From: Paenibacillus sp. J31TS4
Lineage (GTDB): Bacteria; Bacillota; Bacilli; Paenibacillales; NBRC-103111
Reading direction: 5' to 3'
Length of the DNA: 64,000 nucleotides
Assembly (NCBI RefSeq): GCF_018403265.1
Contig: NZ_BOSI01000002.1
Coordinates: 868,001-932,000 of the forward strand
Shown here: in pieces, positions 26,251-35,290 of the stretch
How the letters are laid out: each line of letters starts with the position of its first letter
Numbering within the stretch: the stretch's first letter is position 1
Made by a program: the position numbers and the translations under genes
The notes under the pieces: model-generated
Told to the model about the DNA's origin: nothing
The model's database searches: none
What the model saw: only the letters and a program-made list of their open reading frames with translations

Positions 26251-26293
26251 GAAGCCCTTCCCCTCCGTATGGAGGGGAAGGGCTTCTTCTTTG
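26251..26293 (+). terminator. Strong Rho-independent terminator of acsA
   Basis: Perfect 16-bp stem (26251-26266 with 26271-26286, GAAGCCCTTCCCCTCC and its complement) with a GTAT loop, then TTCTTTGTCT. Confidence 0.9.
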
Positions 26294-26373
26294 TCTCGTT
26301 ACCGCTTCTTGTTGTTCCCTTCTCCTGTGGCCTCGCCGGAACCGGCGAGGAACCGAAGGGAGGGGAGGGAGGG

Positions 26374-29300
26374 TTACTGGGCTCTGACCCGGTAAGCCGA
26401 AGAGGGAGCTGACTCCTTGCCGCCGCTGACGGCCGTTACATGATAGTAGCCTTCCAGCTGAGCGCTGTAGACGGTGAAGTTGGTATCGCCGTTCGTGCTG
26501 CCGATTTTTTTGAACGGCCCGGCTTCCTTCTCGCTGTACGAAATGATGTACTGCTTCGGCTTTTCCTTGTCATCCCCCGGCGACCAGTCGAGACGAAGGG
26601 AATTGTTCTTCAGCTTGCCGGTCAGCCCTTTGGGCGCGGCCGGCGCCCGGTCTGCGGCCCCGTCTCCACCCGAGCCGTTCAGGCCGTTGCCGGCTCCTGT
26701 CTGGCCAGGATTGAGAATAAGCCCCGGATTGACGCTGTCGTTGAAGACGATCCGGCTCGGCGACGATTCATGTCCGGCGACGTCTACCGCGGTGACGTAG
26801 TAGCCGCTACCGTAGGAATACGGCAGGCTGGGGAAGACGTTGTCCTCACCGGCCAGGATGACCTTGCCGTTCACGCGCTGGAAGGAAGTCAATCCGTCGG
26901 TTCGATAGAGCCGGTACCCGACGACATCGGAGCTTGCACTAGGAGAGAAGGAGAGACCGTTGGTCTCGCCGCTTCGCGTCAGCACGAGGTTTCCGGGCGG
27001 CTGCGGCGACTGTCCGTCGTCTTTGCGCGGATCCACCTGGGTCGGTGCCTCCATGTCCGCATCTTTCGGTATGAAGCGGCTGATCGGCTTCTGCTGTTTG
27101 TCCGGCAGCTTTGCCATCAGTTCCTTGATCTTCTCTATGACGTCCGAGATCGGTTCCGGCCGCTTGATCACAACCTTCTCCCGAACCATATCGCCCGGCG
27201 TGTCGGATTGCGCGATATAATTGACCCCATTATAGGCGACATACTTCATCCGGACCATGGCGTCGTCGACCTCGGTCGGGACGTATTTGCGGTTGAACAA
27301 GTCCGTGACGGTACGGCCAGCGCTTGTCGTTAGCTCGCTCGGTAGCTTTCCGGAGACGTTCGAAACGGTCATCTCGACGATGTCGTTCGGCTTCGTGAAC
27401 TGCTTGGTCGGGAACAGCTCCGGCCGGAGCTTGAGCGCGTCGTCCATGACGAGCGACCATATCTTCATGGCATGCCGCGTCGTTCCATTGTCCTTGCTGA
27501 GCAGGTACTTCGGATTGTCGTACCCGATCCACACGCCCACCGTAATATCCGGCGAGTAGCCCATGAACCAAGCGTCCATATCATCCTGCGTGGAACCTGT
27601 CTTGCCGACGACCGGAATCTTGCCGTAATTTTTGAAGAACGACTTGATGTCGGCACCCGTCCCCGAGGTGATGACGGTACGGAGCATGTCGGTCATCAGA
27701 TAAGCGGTCTGCTCGGAATAGACCTGCTTCGGATCCAATTTATGCTCATAGATGACCTTGCCCTGCGGATCCTCGATTTTGCGGATCATATAGCCTTTAT
27801 TGAAGACGCCGCCGCTAGGGATTGACGTGTAGGCGTTCGTCATTTCCATGACCGAGACGCCCTTGGACATTCCGCCGATAACCCCCGTCAGCGCCCCCTC
27901 GTCCTCCTTGGTGATGGTGGAGATGCCGAGCTGGCGGGCGAAGTTCCAGGCGTCCTTCGTACCGACCGAATTGACGAACAGCTTGATGGCTGGAATATTG
28001 AGCGACTGGTTCAGCGCCTCCCTCGCCGTAACGAGACCTTGGAAGCGGGTATTCCAGTTTTCCGGAATGTGGAACCCTTTGCTGCCGTCCTTCAGAATGA
28101 TCGGAGAATCGTCAAGGATGCCGGCCGGCTGGATCAGCCCCTTCTCCAGTGCGGGCAGATAGGCGGCGATCGGCTTCATCGTGGAGCCCGGCTGGCGGGT
28201 TGCCTGCATGGCGTGATTGTATTCGGTTTTGCGTCCCTCGATCATGCCGAGGATGGCGCCGGTTTTGTTGTCCATCATAACCGCGCCGACTTGCTCCAGC
28301 TTCTCCGGATCTTTGGAGGCGAAGAAGTTTTTGTCGTTCTTTGCGATTTCCTGCATGGCGTCATAGAGCGGCTGGTCGATCGTCGTGTAGATTTTGTAGC
28401 CGCCGCGCAGCAGCTCGCTCTGCATATCCTTGACTCCGTTTTTATAGGCTTTCGGATCGGTATCCTTGTTTTTGTAGACGTCAGGCTGCTTGACGGACAG
28501 CAAAACGTCGGTAGCCTGTTTCTCCACCTCGATCATGAGGTAAGGATAAGTATTGTAGGCTTTTTGCTGCGGCTCGGCGAGGGAGCCCTTGATGTCGAAG
28601 CTAAGCGCTTCCTGGTACTGCTGCTCGGTGATTTTGCCTACCGTCAGCATGCGGGAGAGGACGAGCTGCTGCCGCTTGATGGCGCGCTCGAGTCCTTCCT
28701 CGTCCCGTTCTCCCTTGCTGTTGAAGGCGGAATAGAGAGAGGGCAGCTGCGGCAGTCCGGCGAGATAGGCGCTCTGGGCTAGATTGAGCTGGCTCAGATC
28801 CTCCTTGCCGAAGATGCCCATGGCGGCCGCCTTGATTCCGTAGACGTTGTAGCCGCTCGAGCCGGAACCGTAAGGGATCTTGTTCAGATAGGCGGTCAAG
28901 ATCTGGTCCTTGGACAGTGTCCGTTCGATGCGGAGAGCGAGCAGCATCTCCTTCACCTTGCGGCTCATCTCGCGGTCGAGATTGAGAAACACGCGGCGGG
29001 CCAGCTGCTGCGTAATCGTGCTGGCGCCGGTCTGGACGTCTTCGTTCAGAATCTTCTCCTTGGCCGCGCGGAAGACGCTCTTGACGTCGACGCCGATATG
29101 ATCGTAAAAGTCTTCGTCCTCCGTCGCGAGAACGGCGTCGACGATCGTCTGCGGAATTTCGTCCAGCGTCACGAGACGCCGGTCTTCTTCGGTGCGCAGC
29201 TGTCCGATCTCCGTGTCGTCGTTGAAATAAGCGAAACCGGTTACGGCATTTTCTTCAATTTTGGAAAGGATTTCCTCCTTCGAACGGATGGGATCGTCTT

Positions 29301-29454
29301 TGACGAGCGCGGATACGTACCCGATTGCGGCACCTCCCGCCAAAAACCCTCCGATGAGAACGAGGAACAGCAGCCATTTGAATGTCAACCACATGTATCT
29401 CCCGGTGTTTCGCACAGCGGGATGGCGGAACATGGATAAGAACCGTTTGAACAT
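26374..29454 (-). CDS. Class A penicillin-binding protein with C-terminal fibronectin-III-like domains
   Basis: A 1026-residue bifunctional peptidoglycan synthase. A membrane anchor is at residues about 22-50. The GT51 glycosyltransferase domain shows ATEDEDFYDH, GASTITQQLARR, RKVKEMLLA and YLNKIPYGSG. The transpeptidase domain has the triad QPGSTMKP (catalytic Ser), SLN and GKTGST. After about residue 780 a Pro-rich linker leads to two FN3-like modules (YRLYRTDG... YYVTAVDVAGHESSPS, and YIISYSEKEAG... YYHVTAVSGGKESAPSS). Such tails probably bind wall or matrix. The ATG at 29454 has no strong binding site; an ATG at 29433 is an alternative. Divergent from tyrS. Confidence 0.94.
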   Translation of the reverse strand: MFKRFLSMFRHPAVRNTGRYMWLTFKWLLFLVLIGGFLAGGAAIGYVSALVKDDPIRSKEEILSKIEENAVTGFAYFNDDTEIGQLRTEEDRRLVTLDEIPQTIVDAVLATEDEDFYDHIGVDVKSVFRAAKEKILNEDVQTGASTITQQLARRVFLNLDREMSRKVKEMLLALRIERTLSKDQILTAYLNKIPYGSGSSGYNVYGIKAAAMGIFGKEDLSQLNLAQSAYLAGLPQLPSLYSAFNSKGERDEEGLERAIKRQQLVLSRMLTVGKITEQQYQEALSFDIKGSLAEPQQKAYNTYPYLMIEVEKQATDVLLSVKQPDVYKNKDTDPKAYKNGVKDMQSELLRGGYKIYTTIDQPLYDAMQEIAKNDKNFFASKDPEKLEQVGAVMMDNKTGAILGMIEGRKTEYNHAMQATRQPGSTMKPIAAYLPALEKGLIQPAGILDDSPIILKDGSKGFHIPENWNTRFQGLVTAREALNQSLNIPAIKLFVNSVGTKDAWNFARQLGISTITKEDEGALTGVIGGMSKGVSVMEMTNAYTSIPSGGVFNKGYMIRKIEDPQGKVIYEHKLDPKQVYSEQTAYLMTDMLRTVITSGTGADIKSFFKNYGKIPVVGKTGSTQDDMDAWFMGYSPDITVGVWIGYDNPKYLLSKDNGTTRHAMKIWSLVMDDALKLRPELFPTKQFTKPNDIVEMTVSNVSGKLPSELTTSAGRTVTDLFNRKYVPTEVDDAMVRMKYVAYNGVNYIAQSDTPGDMVREKVVIKRPEPISDVIEKIKELMAKLPDKQQKPISRFIPKDADMEAPTQVDPRKDDGQSPQPPGNLVLTRSGETNGLSFSPSASSDVVGYRLYRTDGLTSFQRVNGKVILAGEDNVFPSLPYSYGSGYYVTAVDVAGHESSPSRIVFNDSVNPGLILNPGQTGAGNGLNGSGGDGAADRAPAAPKGLTGKLKNNSLRLDWSPGDDKEKPKQYIISYSEKEAGPFKKIGSTNGDTNFTVYSAQLEGYYHVTAVSGGKESAPSSAYRVRAQ

Positions 29455-29495
29455 AAAGTGTGCAACAACCCCGATCTTGTTAGGAATTCATCGCT

Positions 29496-29525
29496 ATTAT
29501 AGCACAAATGAAAAAATGGTGTCAG
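29496..29525 (-). promoter_or_regulatory. Sigma-A promoter of the PBP gene
   Basis: On the minus strand, CTGACA (29520-29525), an 18-base spacer and TATAAT (29496-29501) preceded by TGC (extended -10). Predicted start near 29489, a 35-base leader. Confidence 0.7.
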
Positions 29526-29536
29526 AAGCAGTCGAT

Positions 29537-29564
29537 TTGACAAACGCGGCGGCATGTGTATACT
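29537..29564 (+). promoter_or_regulatory. Sigma-A promoter of the tyrS T-box leader
   Basis: A perfect TTGACA (29537-29542), a 16-base spacer and TATACT (29559-29564). Transcription would start near 29571, about 345 bases upstream of tyrS. Confidence 0.75.
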
Positions 29565-29571
29565 GAATAGC

Positions 29572-29898
29572 AATCCCATAGCAATCGCGATGATGGACTG
29601 GCAGCATGACTGCCGCAGTAGGAGCAGGGGACCCGGTCAAGAGAGCCGGTGGTCGGTGCGAACCGGAACGGGCCTGCAGCCGAAGTACTGTCCGGAGCCG
29701 AAGAAGGGAACCGAGCCTATCCGCCGTTAGCAGATCGGACAGGACCAGTAGCTTCTTCCGGGGCAATCCCGTTATTTCTTGCTTGAGTGAATCCTCGGCA
29801 GCGGTCTTATGGAACCGTTGAGGGGATTAATTAGGGTGGTACCGCGAGAACAAAGCCTTCTCGTCCCTTTGTGGACGAGGAGGCTTTTTTATTTTTTT
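29572..29898 (+). promoter_or_regulatory. T-box riboswitch leader, tyrosine
   Basis: The T-box sequence AGGGTGGTACCGCG (29833-29846) is followed by a terminator whose 5' arm starts AAAGCCTTCTCG (29852-29866), pairs with 29873-29887 and runs into TTTTTTATTTTTTT. The antiterminator would use the T-box bulge. Upstream, a Stem I-sized region carries GAAGTACTG with a candidate UAC tyrosine specifier at 29686-29688, flanked by GTCC that can pair with GGAC near 29594. Uncharged tRNA-Tyr should prevent termination and raise tyrS expression. The fold was not computed. Confidence 0.9.
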
Positions 29899-29915
29899 CT
29901 AGGAGATGAGTAGGC

Positions 29916-31169
29916 GTGAAGGAATGGACATTGGCCGCCGAGCAGGCGGCGGAAGTAGAACGGCAGTTGGAGCTCCTGAAGCGCGGAGCGGTCGAGATCG
30001 TGCCGGAGGAGGAGTTCAAGGCGAAGCTAGCGGAATCGGTCGTTACCGGACGGCCTCTTAACGTCAAGCTGGGGCTGGATCCGTCGGCGCCGGATATCCA
30101 TGTGGGTCACACGGTCGTGCTGCACAAGCTGCGCCAATTCCAGGAGCTGGGCCACCAGGTCCAGTTGATTATCGGGGATTTCACGGGCCGGATTGGGGAC
30201 CCGACAGGCAAATCCGAAACACGTAAGCAGCTGTCCGAGGAGGACGTCCAGCGCAACGCCGAGACTTACAAGCAGCAAATCTTCAAGATTCTGCATCCTG
30301 AGAAGACCAAGGTCTACTACAACTCGGAGTGGCTGGCGCCGCTTACGTTCGTCGACGTCGTGCAGCTGGCGGCTAAGCTGACCGTGGCCCGAATGCTGGA
30401 GCGGGACGATTTCAGCAAGCGATACAGCGGCGGGCTGCCGATTCACATTCATGAATTCTTCTACCCGCTCATGCAGGGATACGATTCCGTCGCACTCAAG
30501 ACAGACATCGAGCTCGGAGGGACGGACCAGAAGTTCAATCTGCTGATGGGCCGGACGCTGCAGAAGGAATACGGAGTGCCGGCTCAGATCGCCATGACGA
30601 TGCCGCTGATCGAAGGGCTCGACGGCGTGAACAAGATGAGCAAGAGCCTGGGCAACTACATCGGCATCGACGAGCCGGCCAGCGAGATCTACGGCAAAGC
30701 GATGTCCGTGCCGGACGAGCTGATGCTCAAATACTACGAGCTGGCGACCGATCTGCCAGGCGCAGAGCTGGAGGCGCTGCGGGCGGGTCTCGATGCCGGT
30801 GCCGCACACCCGAGGGACGCCAAGATGCGTCTCGCCCGTACGTTCGTCCGCATGTACCACGGCGAGCAGGCGGCAGAGGAGGCGGAGCAGCACTTCGTCA
30901 CCGTGTTCCAGCAGCGTGCGCTGCCGCAGGACATTGAGGAAGTTGTGCTGCCCGCGTCCGAGCTGGACAACGGCTCGATTCGGATTATCAAGCTGCTCGT
31001 TCAGCTGGGGCTTCAGGCGTCCAACGGGGAAGCCAGAAGAAGTGTCCAGCAGGGAGCGGTCAAGCTGAACGAGCGCAAGCTGGAGGACCCGAATGGAGAC
31101 GTGGCGGTGCAGGACGGAGATATCGTCCAAGTAGGCAAGCGCAAATTCGCCAAGATCCGGTTGTCCTAA
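29916..31169 (+). CDS. tyrS: Tyrosyl-tRNA synthetase, TyrZ-like subtype
   Basis: A 417-residue class I synthetase charging tRNA-Tyr. The HIGH motif is HVGH in PDIHVGHTVVLHKL, GDFTGRIGDPTGKSETR contacts ATP and tyrosine, LGGTDQKFN follows, and KMSKS appears as NKMSKSLGN. A C-terminal S4-like RNA-binding domain starts near residue 350 (SIRIIKLLVQLGL). The sequence around HVGH resembles TyrZ of Bacillus rather than TyrS. It has a GTG start 10 bases after AGGAG, preceded by a tyrosine T-box leader and followed by a terminator at 31348. Confidence 0.94.
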   Translation: MKEWTLAAEQAAEVERQLELLKRGAVEIVPEEEFKAKLAESVVTGRPLNVKLGLDPSAPDIHVGHTVVLHKLRQFQELGHQVQLIIGDFTGRIGDPTGKSETRKQLSEEDVQRNAETYKQQIFKILHPEKTKVYYNSEWLAPLTFVDVVQLAAKLTVARMLERDDFSKRYSGGLPIHIHEFFYPLMQGYDSVALKTDIELGGTDQKFNLLMGRTLQKEYGVPAQIAMTMPLIEGLDGVNKMSKSLGNYIGIDEPASEIYGKAMSVPDELMLKYYELATDLPGAELEALRAGLDAGAAHPRDAKMRLARTFVRMYHGEQAAEEAEQHFVTVFQQRALPQDIEEVVLPASELDNGSIRIIKLLVQLGLQASNGEARRSVQQGAVKLNERKLEDPNGDVAVQDGDIVQVGKRKFAKIRLS

Positions 31170-31347
31170 GAAGAAGGGGGATCGAGGGGGTGCAACGCGT
31201 CTGTGCGATGGACCAATGAGCGGCCCGTGTCCCCAGTTGGCGGAGCGAGACTAGCCGCTTCTTTCCCAGCCGCCCGGGAGGGGCAACTGGGACGGGTCGT
31301 AATCTCATCCGTCTCGTATCATCGACCATTCGCCGCCATCCCGAAAC

Positions 31348-31397
31348 AAAGCCGTTCCGCCAAATCCCGTCGGGGTATTGGCGGAACGGCTTTTTCG
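31348..31397 (+). terminator. Terminator of tyrS
   Basis: A 16-bp perfect stem, AAAGCCGTTCCGCCAA (31348-31363) with 31378-31393, ending in TTTTTC. The 300-base gap between tyrS and rpsD otherwise holds only this and the rpsD terminator. Confidence 0.88.
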
Positions 31398-31423
31398 GGC
31401 TTTCGCTTTGTAAGGGGGAGACA

Positions 31424-31456
31424 AACAAAAAAAGACCCCGGAGAAGCTCCGGAGTC
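31424..31456 (-). terminator. Terminator of rpsD
   Basis: On the minus strand GACTCCGGAG / CTCCGGGGTC with an AAG-complement loop and one mismatch runs into TTTTTTT. It lies 14 bases beyond the rpsD stop. Confidence 0.88.
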
Positions 31457-31469
31457 TCGGTAGATTCGA

Positions 31470-32072
31470 TTAACGGCTGTAGAACTCGACGATTTGCTTC
31501 TCGTCGATGTCCTGGGACAGCTCAGCGCGCTCAGGCATACGAACGAACTTGCCTTCCAGCTCAGCTTCGTTGAACTCGAGGTAAGCCGGGACGTGCGTGC
31601 GGTTAGCAACAGCGTCCTTGATAGCGGACAGGCTGCGGCTTCTCTCGCGAAGGCCGATTACGTCGCCAGTGCTCACCATGTAAGAAGGAATGTTAACCTT
31701 CTTGCCGTTTACGGTTACGTGGCCGTGGGAAACGAGCTGACGAGCGCCTGCACGGGAGTTGGACAGGCCCAGGCGGTAGACGAGGTTGTCCAGGCGGCTT
31801 TCGAGCATGATCATGAAGTTCTCGCCCGCGATGCCCTTCATCTTGGTCGCTCTGTCGAACAGGTTGCGGAATTGCTTCTCGCCCAGACCGTACATGTGGC
31901 GGAGCTTTTGCTTCTCTTGCAGCTGAATTGCATAGCCGCTAAGCTTTCTGCGTTGGTTCGGGCCGTGCTGACCCGGAGGGAACGGACGCTTGCTGAGTTC
32001 TTTGCCGGTACCGCTCAGGGAAATACCGAGGCGGCGGCTGAGTTTGAATTTAGGGCCTGTGTAACGTGCCAT
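31470..32072 (-). CDS. rpsD: 30S ribosomal protein S4
   Basis: A 200-residue primary 16S rRNA-binding protein. It begins [15 protein letters not shown], has the FPPGQHG and [11 protein letters not shown] segments, then the S4 RNA-binding domain ([27 protein letters not shown]) and the end QIVEFYSR. No zinc-binding Cys cluster is present, so it is the Cys-free type. The ATG at 32072 follows AAAGGAG. A leader of about 210 bases precedes it. Confidence 0.97.
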   Translation of the reverse strand: MARYTGPKFKLSRRLGISLSGTGKELSKRPFPPGQHGPNQRRKLSGYAIQLQEKQKLRHMYGLGEKQFRNLFDRATKMKGIAGENFMIMLESRLDNLVYRLGLSNSRAGARQLVSHGHVTVNGKKVNIPSYMVSTGDVIGLRERSRSLSAIKDAVANRTHVPAYLEFNEAELEGKFVRMPERAELSQDIDEKQIVEFYSR

Positions 32073-32283
32073 TGTATTAACTTCTCCTTTGATGATCGAA
32101 TTGGGTGTATACTTGATTGAAAGTCCATCGATGCCGCAGAATTGCGCTGGTCTCATTCATGCCGGGACTTGATCGCCCTAGCTCCGTCCGACTAGTTCAG
32201 CCGCTGGCCGTACGGGAACAATTCCATAGAGGGTGGACACAACTCTAACGACCATCCGGGAAGCAAAGAATGCTTCCACTCAA
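32073..32283 (-). promoter_or_regulatory. Long rpsD leader, candidate S4 autoregulatory site
   Basis: About 210 transcribed bases separate the rpsD start from its predicted transcription start. In Bacillus subtilis rpsD is repressed by S4 binding to its leader, so the same may hold here. No conserved structure was verified by folding. Confidence 0.4.
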
Positions 32284-32289
32284 CATATA

Positions 32290-32319
32290 ATTTTAAAGGA
32301 TCGGGGAACCCCCTGTCAA
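32290..32319 (-). promoter_or_regulatory. Sigma-A promoter of rpsD
   Basis: On the minus strand a perfect TTGACA (32314-32319), an 18-base spacer and TAAAAT (32290-32295). Confidence 0.75.
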
Positions 32320-32357
32320 GCGCCGCATGGTTGGGAGCAGAAGAAACTAGAAAAGAT

Positions 32358-32395
32358 TTGTGAACAGGGAGTATTTTCCTATATAATATAGGAAA
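32358..32395 (+). promoter_or_regulatory. Promoter of the GGDEF gene with overlapping palindrome
   Basis: TTGTGA (32358-32363), an 18-base spacer and a perfect TATAAT (32382-32387). The -10 box lies inside a perfect 21-base palindrome (32375-32395: TTTCCTATAT, A, ATATAGGAAA), a likely operator. A 13-base direct repeat AACTAGAAAAGAT occurs at 32345-32357 and 32400-32412, flanking the promoter. Confidence 0.7.
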
Positions 32396-32432
32396 TAGGA
32401 ACTAGAAAAGATCCCTGGAGAGGGGCTTACAT

Positions 32433-34358
32433 ATGGATAAGAAAACAGGATGGACCGAGTACGCGCTTCGCATGCGGAGCGCGCTGCAAGAGACGGCGGC
32501 AGCAGCCGCTCCCGATGCGACGCTTCGGGAGCTCACCCGCCTGGTGGCCGAATGGGCGGGGCGGTTTCGCGTTCCGGAGACCCAGCCGGATGTCTGGCTT
32601 GGGCTAACGAGCACACAGGGAAGCCTGCTAGCTTGCTATAAGCATGAACGAGAGAAGGGGGTACTTGTTCCAGTACGCCACGTTGCGGAAGACGCCATGC
32701 TGGCCGCCCGAATGAGCGGGACGCTAGACAACAGGGACGCGAAGCCTCTTGTTTGGGATGGCGTAACTCTAGCGTTTCGCTATTACCCGGTGCATACAGA
32801 CGCCGGAGAATGGGTGGGGACGGTCTCGCTAGGCTTACCCGCCGATCGGGAAGACCTGTTCGCCTTCTGGATGGGGGCGCTTTATTCGCTAGTGGCTGTT
32901 CCGCCAACAGCAGGGGGGGCGGATAGCTGTTTGACGTTGAAGGATCAGGAGAGACTGCTGCAGGAGATGAAGACGAAGGACAGGCTGTTCTCGGCTGCCC
33001 AACGGCTGCACGAATCGAGAGAGGCCAGAATGGTGCTGACCGAGATGGTAGGCACCATTAAGCAGCTTTACCCAGACACGGACGTCCGTCTCTCCCTGCG
33101 CCAGCCTCCACTGGACGGGGTTCTGGATGTGGGCAGGCTGGCGCTGATGGACGCCGGAGACATCGGGATGCGGGCATACCGGGAGGAGAGGCCGATCCTT
33201 CGGGAAGAAGGCATCAGAGGGAACGGGGCAACGGAGATTGCTCTGCCGATCAGCGGCAAGCAGGCCAAGTTCGGTGTTCTTCATATAAATAAGAAGGAAC
33301 CGTTCGACCAAGCCATCGACTTGTCGTTTCTCTCGATGCTCGCCGCTCTGGCAGGGACGGCGTACGAGAATGCGCAGCTGTTCGAGCAGTCGAACCGGCT
33401 GATCGATGAGCTTCGCATTATTAATGAAGTAACCGCGCGGTTGAACAAAAGCCTGAAGGCCGAGGACATTTACAAGCTGGCCTGCACGGAGCTCTCTGCC
33501 CTGTTCGCGGCGGAAGGCTGCTGCATCCTCGAGAAGCAGGGGGAGACGCTGACGGTGCAGGCGTGCACCGAGCCTCGTCTGCGGTTTGCCCGGTTCACCA
33601 GCGGACAGGGATTTGCTGGTGTCATTCTGGCTTCCGGCGAGCCGATCCTTCTCGAGAATTATCGGGAACAGGGCGAGGATCGGATTGCCTCTGAATTCAT
33701 GGACATGACGGGCTCCGCCGCACTGCTCGGCACACCCATCGTAATCCAGGGCGAGACCAAGGGAATCATTCTGCTTGCGCACAGCCAGCCGAGCTATTTT
33801 TCCTTCGAGAACGTGCGCTTGCTGAACGCGCTTGCCGGCCATATCTCCTTGGCGCTGTCGAATGCGCTGCTCCACGCCGAGGTGCGGAGAATGGTCATTA
33901 CGGACAACCTGACCGGACTATCGGTTCGCCACTACCTCGACGAGCAGATCACCCTGCGGCAAAAGATGGATTTGTGCGGCTCGCTCATGGTTCTCGATAT
34001 CGATAATTTCAAAGCCATCAACGATACGTTCGGCCATCAGATCGGAGACCGGGTGCTTATTCAGGTCAGCGATATCGTCCGCTCCTCTATCCGGCTGTGC
34101 GATATTGCAGCCCGCTGGGGAGGGGAGGAGCTTGCCGTTTATTTTCCTCATATCGGCAAGGACCAGATGCACAAAATAGCCGAGCGCATCCTGCAGAGGG
34201 TGGTGGCCGAGACCGACCCCCAGGTAACCGTATCGTGCGGCATTGCCGAATGGCATTGGGAAGATAGCAAGATCAGCGTGGAATCGCTATTCTATAAATG
34301 CGATATGGCGTTGTACGAAGCGAAGCGCAGCGGCAAGAATCAGATTGTTGCTGGATAA
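32433..34358 (+). CDS. GAF-GGDEF diguanylate cyclase
   Basis: A 641-residue cytoplasmic enzyme predicted to make cyclic di-GMP from two GTP. Residues about 190-325 and 335-475 look like GAF sensor domains (AALAGTAYENAQLFEQSNRL and ALAGHISLALSNALL are the linking helices). Residues about 480-640 are the GGDEF domain with DNLTGLSVRHYLD, DIDNFKAINDTFGH and active site RWGGEELAVYF. RLCD lies five residues before GGEEL, an intact RxxD inhibitory site for product feedback. There is no EAL domain. Residues 1-160 are unassigned. GGAGAGGGG precedes the ATG. Confidence 0.93.
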   Translation: MDKKTGWTEYALRMRSALQETAAAAAPDATLRELTRLVAEWAGRFRVPETQPDVWLGLTSTQGSLLACYKHEREKGVLVPVRHVAEDAMLAARMSGTLDNRDAKPLVWDGVTLAFRYYPVHTDAGEWVGTVSLGLPADREDLFAFWMGALYSLVAVPPTAGGADSCLTLKDQERLLQEMKTKDRLFSAAQRLHESREARMVLTEMVGTIKQLYPDTDVRLSLRQPPLDGVLDVGRLALMDAGDIGMRAYREERPILREEGIRGNGATEIALPISGKQAKFGVLHINKKEPFDQAIDLSFLSMLAALAGTAYENAQLFEQSNRLIDELRIINEVTARLNKSLKAEDIYKLACTELSALFAAEGCCILEKQGETLTVQACTEPRLRFARFTSGQGFAGVILASGEPILLENYREQGEDRIASEFMDMTGSAALLGTPIVIQGETKGIILLAHSQPSYFSFENVRLLNALAGHISLALSNALLHAEVRRMVITDNLTGLSVRHYLDEQITLRQKMDLCGSLMVLDIDNFKAINDTFGHQIGDRVLIQVSDIVRSSIRLCDIAARWGGEELAVYFPHIGKDQMHKIAERILQRVVAETDPQVTVSCGIAEWHWEDSKISVESLFYKCDMALYEAKRSGKNQIVAG

Positions 34359-34393
34359 CCGTCCGTTCCGCGGTCCATCCTAAGGAGGACATC

Positions 34394-35149
34394 TTGCGAA
34401 AACGGAGGGATCGCGTGCGCCATTTGAAGAAGCTGCTTCTCCCGCTGGCAGCTCTCTCGCTGACGGGAGCCTGCAGCCTGGCGGGAGGCGGGGACCCGGA
34501 GGAAGCACTACAGTCCATGCTCGCCAAGGTCAAGGCGAGGAACGATCTGGTGTTCGAAGGGCATTCTGAGATTCAGGCCGCTGGCTTATCGTTCTCTCAA
34601 CGCTCCGTTATCAAAGGCAGAGGAAGCAGCAAGGAAGCCGCTGCCGGGCCGGGAGGCGGAACGCTCGCGCCCGACTGGAATCCGGTGGACAAGCTGCTGC
34701 AGCTCGAGACGATCGGCCGCAAGGCGGAATGGGAGAAGGGAGACCCGACCGGGCAGGGCCGAGCCCTCGCCGTCTCCGTCGACCGGGAGCAGTGGACGAA
34801 GCTTGTGGTCGAGCAGTGGAACCAGGAGCTTCGGAGCATAGCCGATGACCAATCGGCCAAGCTGACGAAGGCGCGCAGCGAGCTCAGGCCCGCTGATGCC
34901 GACCGGCTGAAGGCGGAAGTGGACGCCAAGCTGGCGGAGGCAGGAGCTCGTCTAGAGGCGCTCAAAACTCAGGTAACGGCCGACGGCCGTTACCGGATCC
35001 AACTGGACCGTTCAAGCGGACTTCCTCAGCAACTGACGATCGAAACCACACTGCGCTACCAGAAGAACGGCCAGCCTACGGAAGAAAAATGGCTGGCCAC
35101 CTACAATCTGGAGCCAGGCGGAACACCAAAGCCCCTCCCTCCGTCTTGA
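34394..35149 (+). CDS. Lipoprotein of unknown function
   Basis: A 251-residue protein with a lipoprotein signal: basic n-region, hydrophobic LKKLLLPLAALSL and lipobox LTGAC. The mature part is charged and helical (EQWNQELRSIADDQ, RLKAEVDAKLAEAGARLEALK), with an end resembling a beta-rich domain. The TTG at 34394 has TAAGGAGG; the GTG at 34415 with GGAGGG gives a shorter n-region and is equally possible. It probably sits on the outer face of the membrane. The terminator overlaps its last codons. Confidence 0.75.
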   Translation: MRKRRDRVRHLKKLLLPLAALSLTGACSLAGGGDPEEALQSMLAKVKARNDLVFEGHSEIQAAGLSFSQRSVIKGRGSSKEAAAGPGGGTLAPDWNPVDKLLQLETIGRKAEWEKGDPTGQGRALAVSVDREQWTKLVVEQWNQELRSIADDQSAKLTKARSELRPADADRLKAEVDAKLAEAGARLEALKTQVTADGRYRIQLDRSSGLPQQLTIETTLRYQKNGQPTEEKWLATYNLEPGGTPKPLPPS

Positions 35150-35165
35150 GGGCGGGGTTTTTGTT
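35130..35165 (+). terminator. Terminator overlapping the lipoprotein stop codon
   Basis: Stem CCCCTCCCTC (35132-35141) / GAGGGCGGGG (35148-35157), then TTTTTGTTTG. Confidence 0.8.
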
Positions 35166-35244
35166 TGGTCGACTTTTATCGCCAGAAACCGCCGGCATTC
35201 GCGGAAAAACTCCCTCTTGATACGTTTTCCAATGAACCGGAACA

Positions 35245-35253
35245 TGGTACAAT
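35245..35253 (+). promoter_or_regulatory. Extended -10 promoter element
   Basis: TGGTACAAT 38 bases before the start of the TVP38-like gene, without a clear -35 box. It argues that the coding region starts downstream at 35291. Confidence 0.5.
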
Positions 35254-35290
35254 GGACAAGATTACCTTAGGGAGAGGGGCACCAGACATT

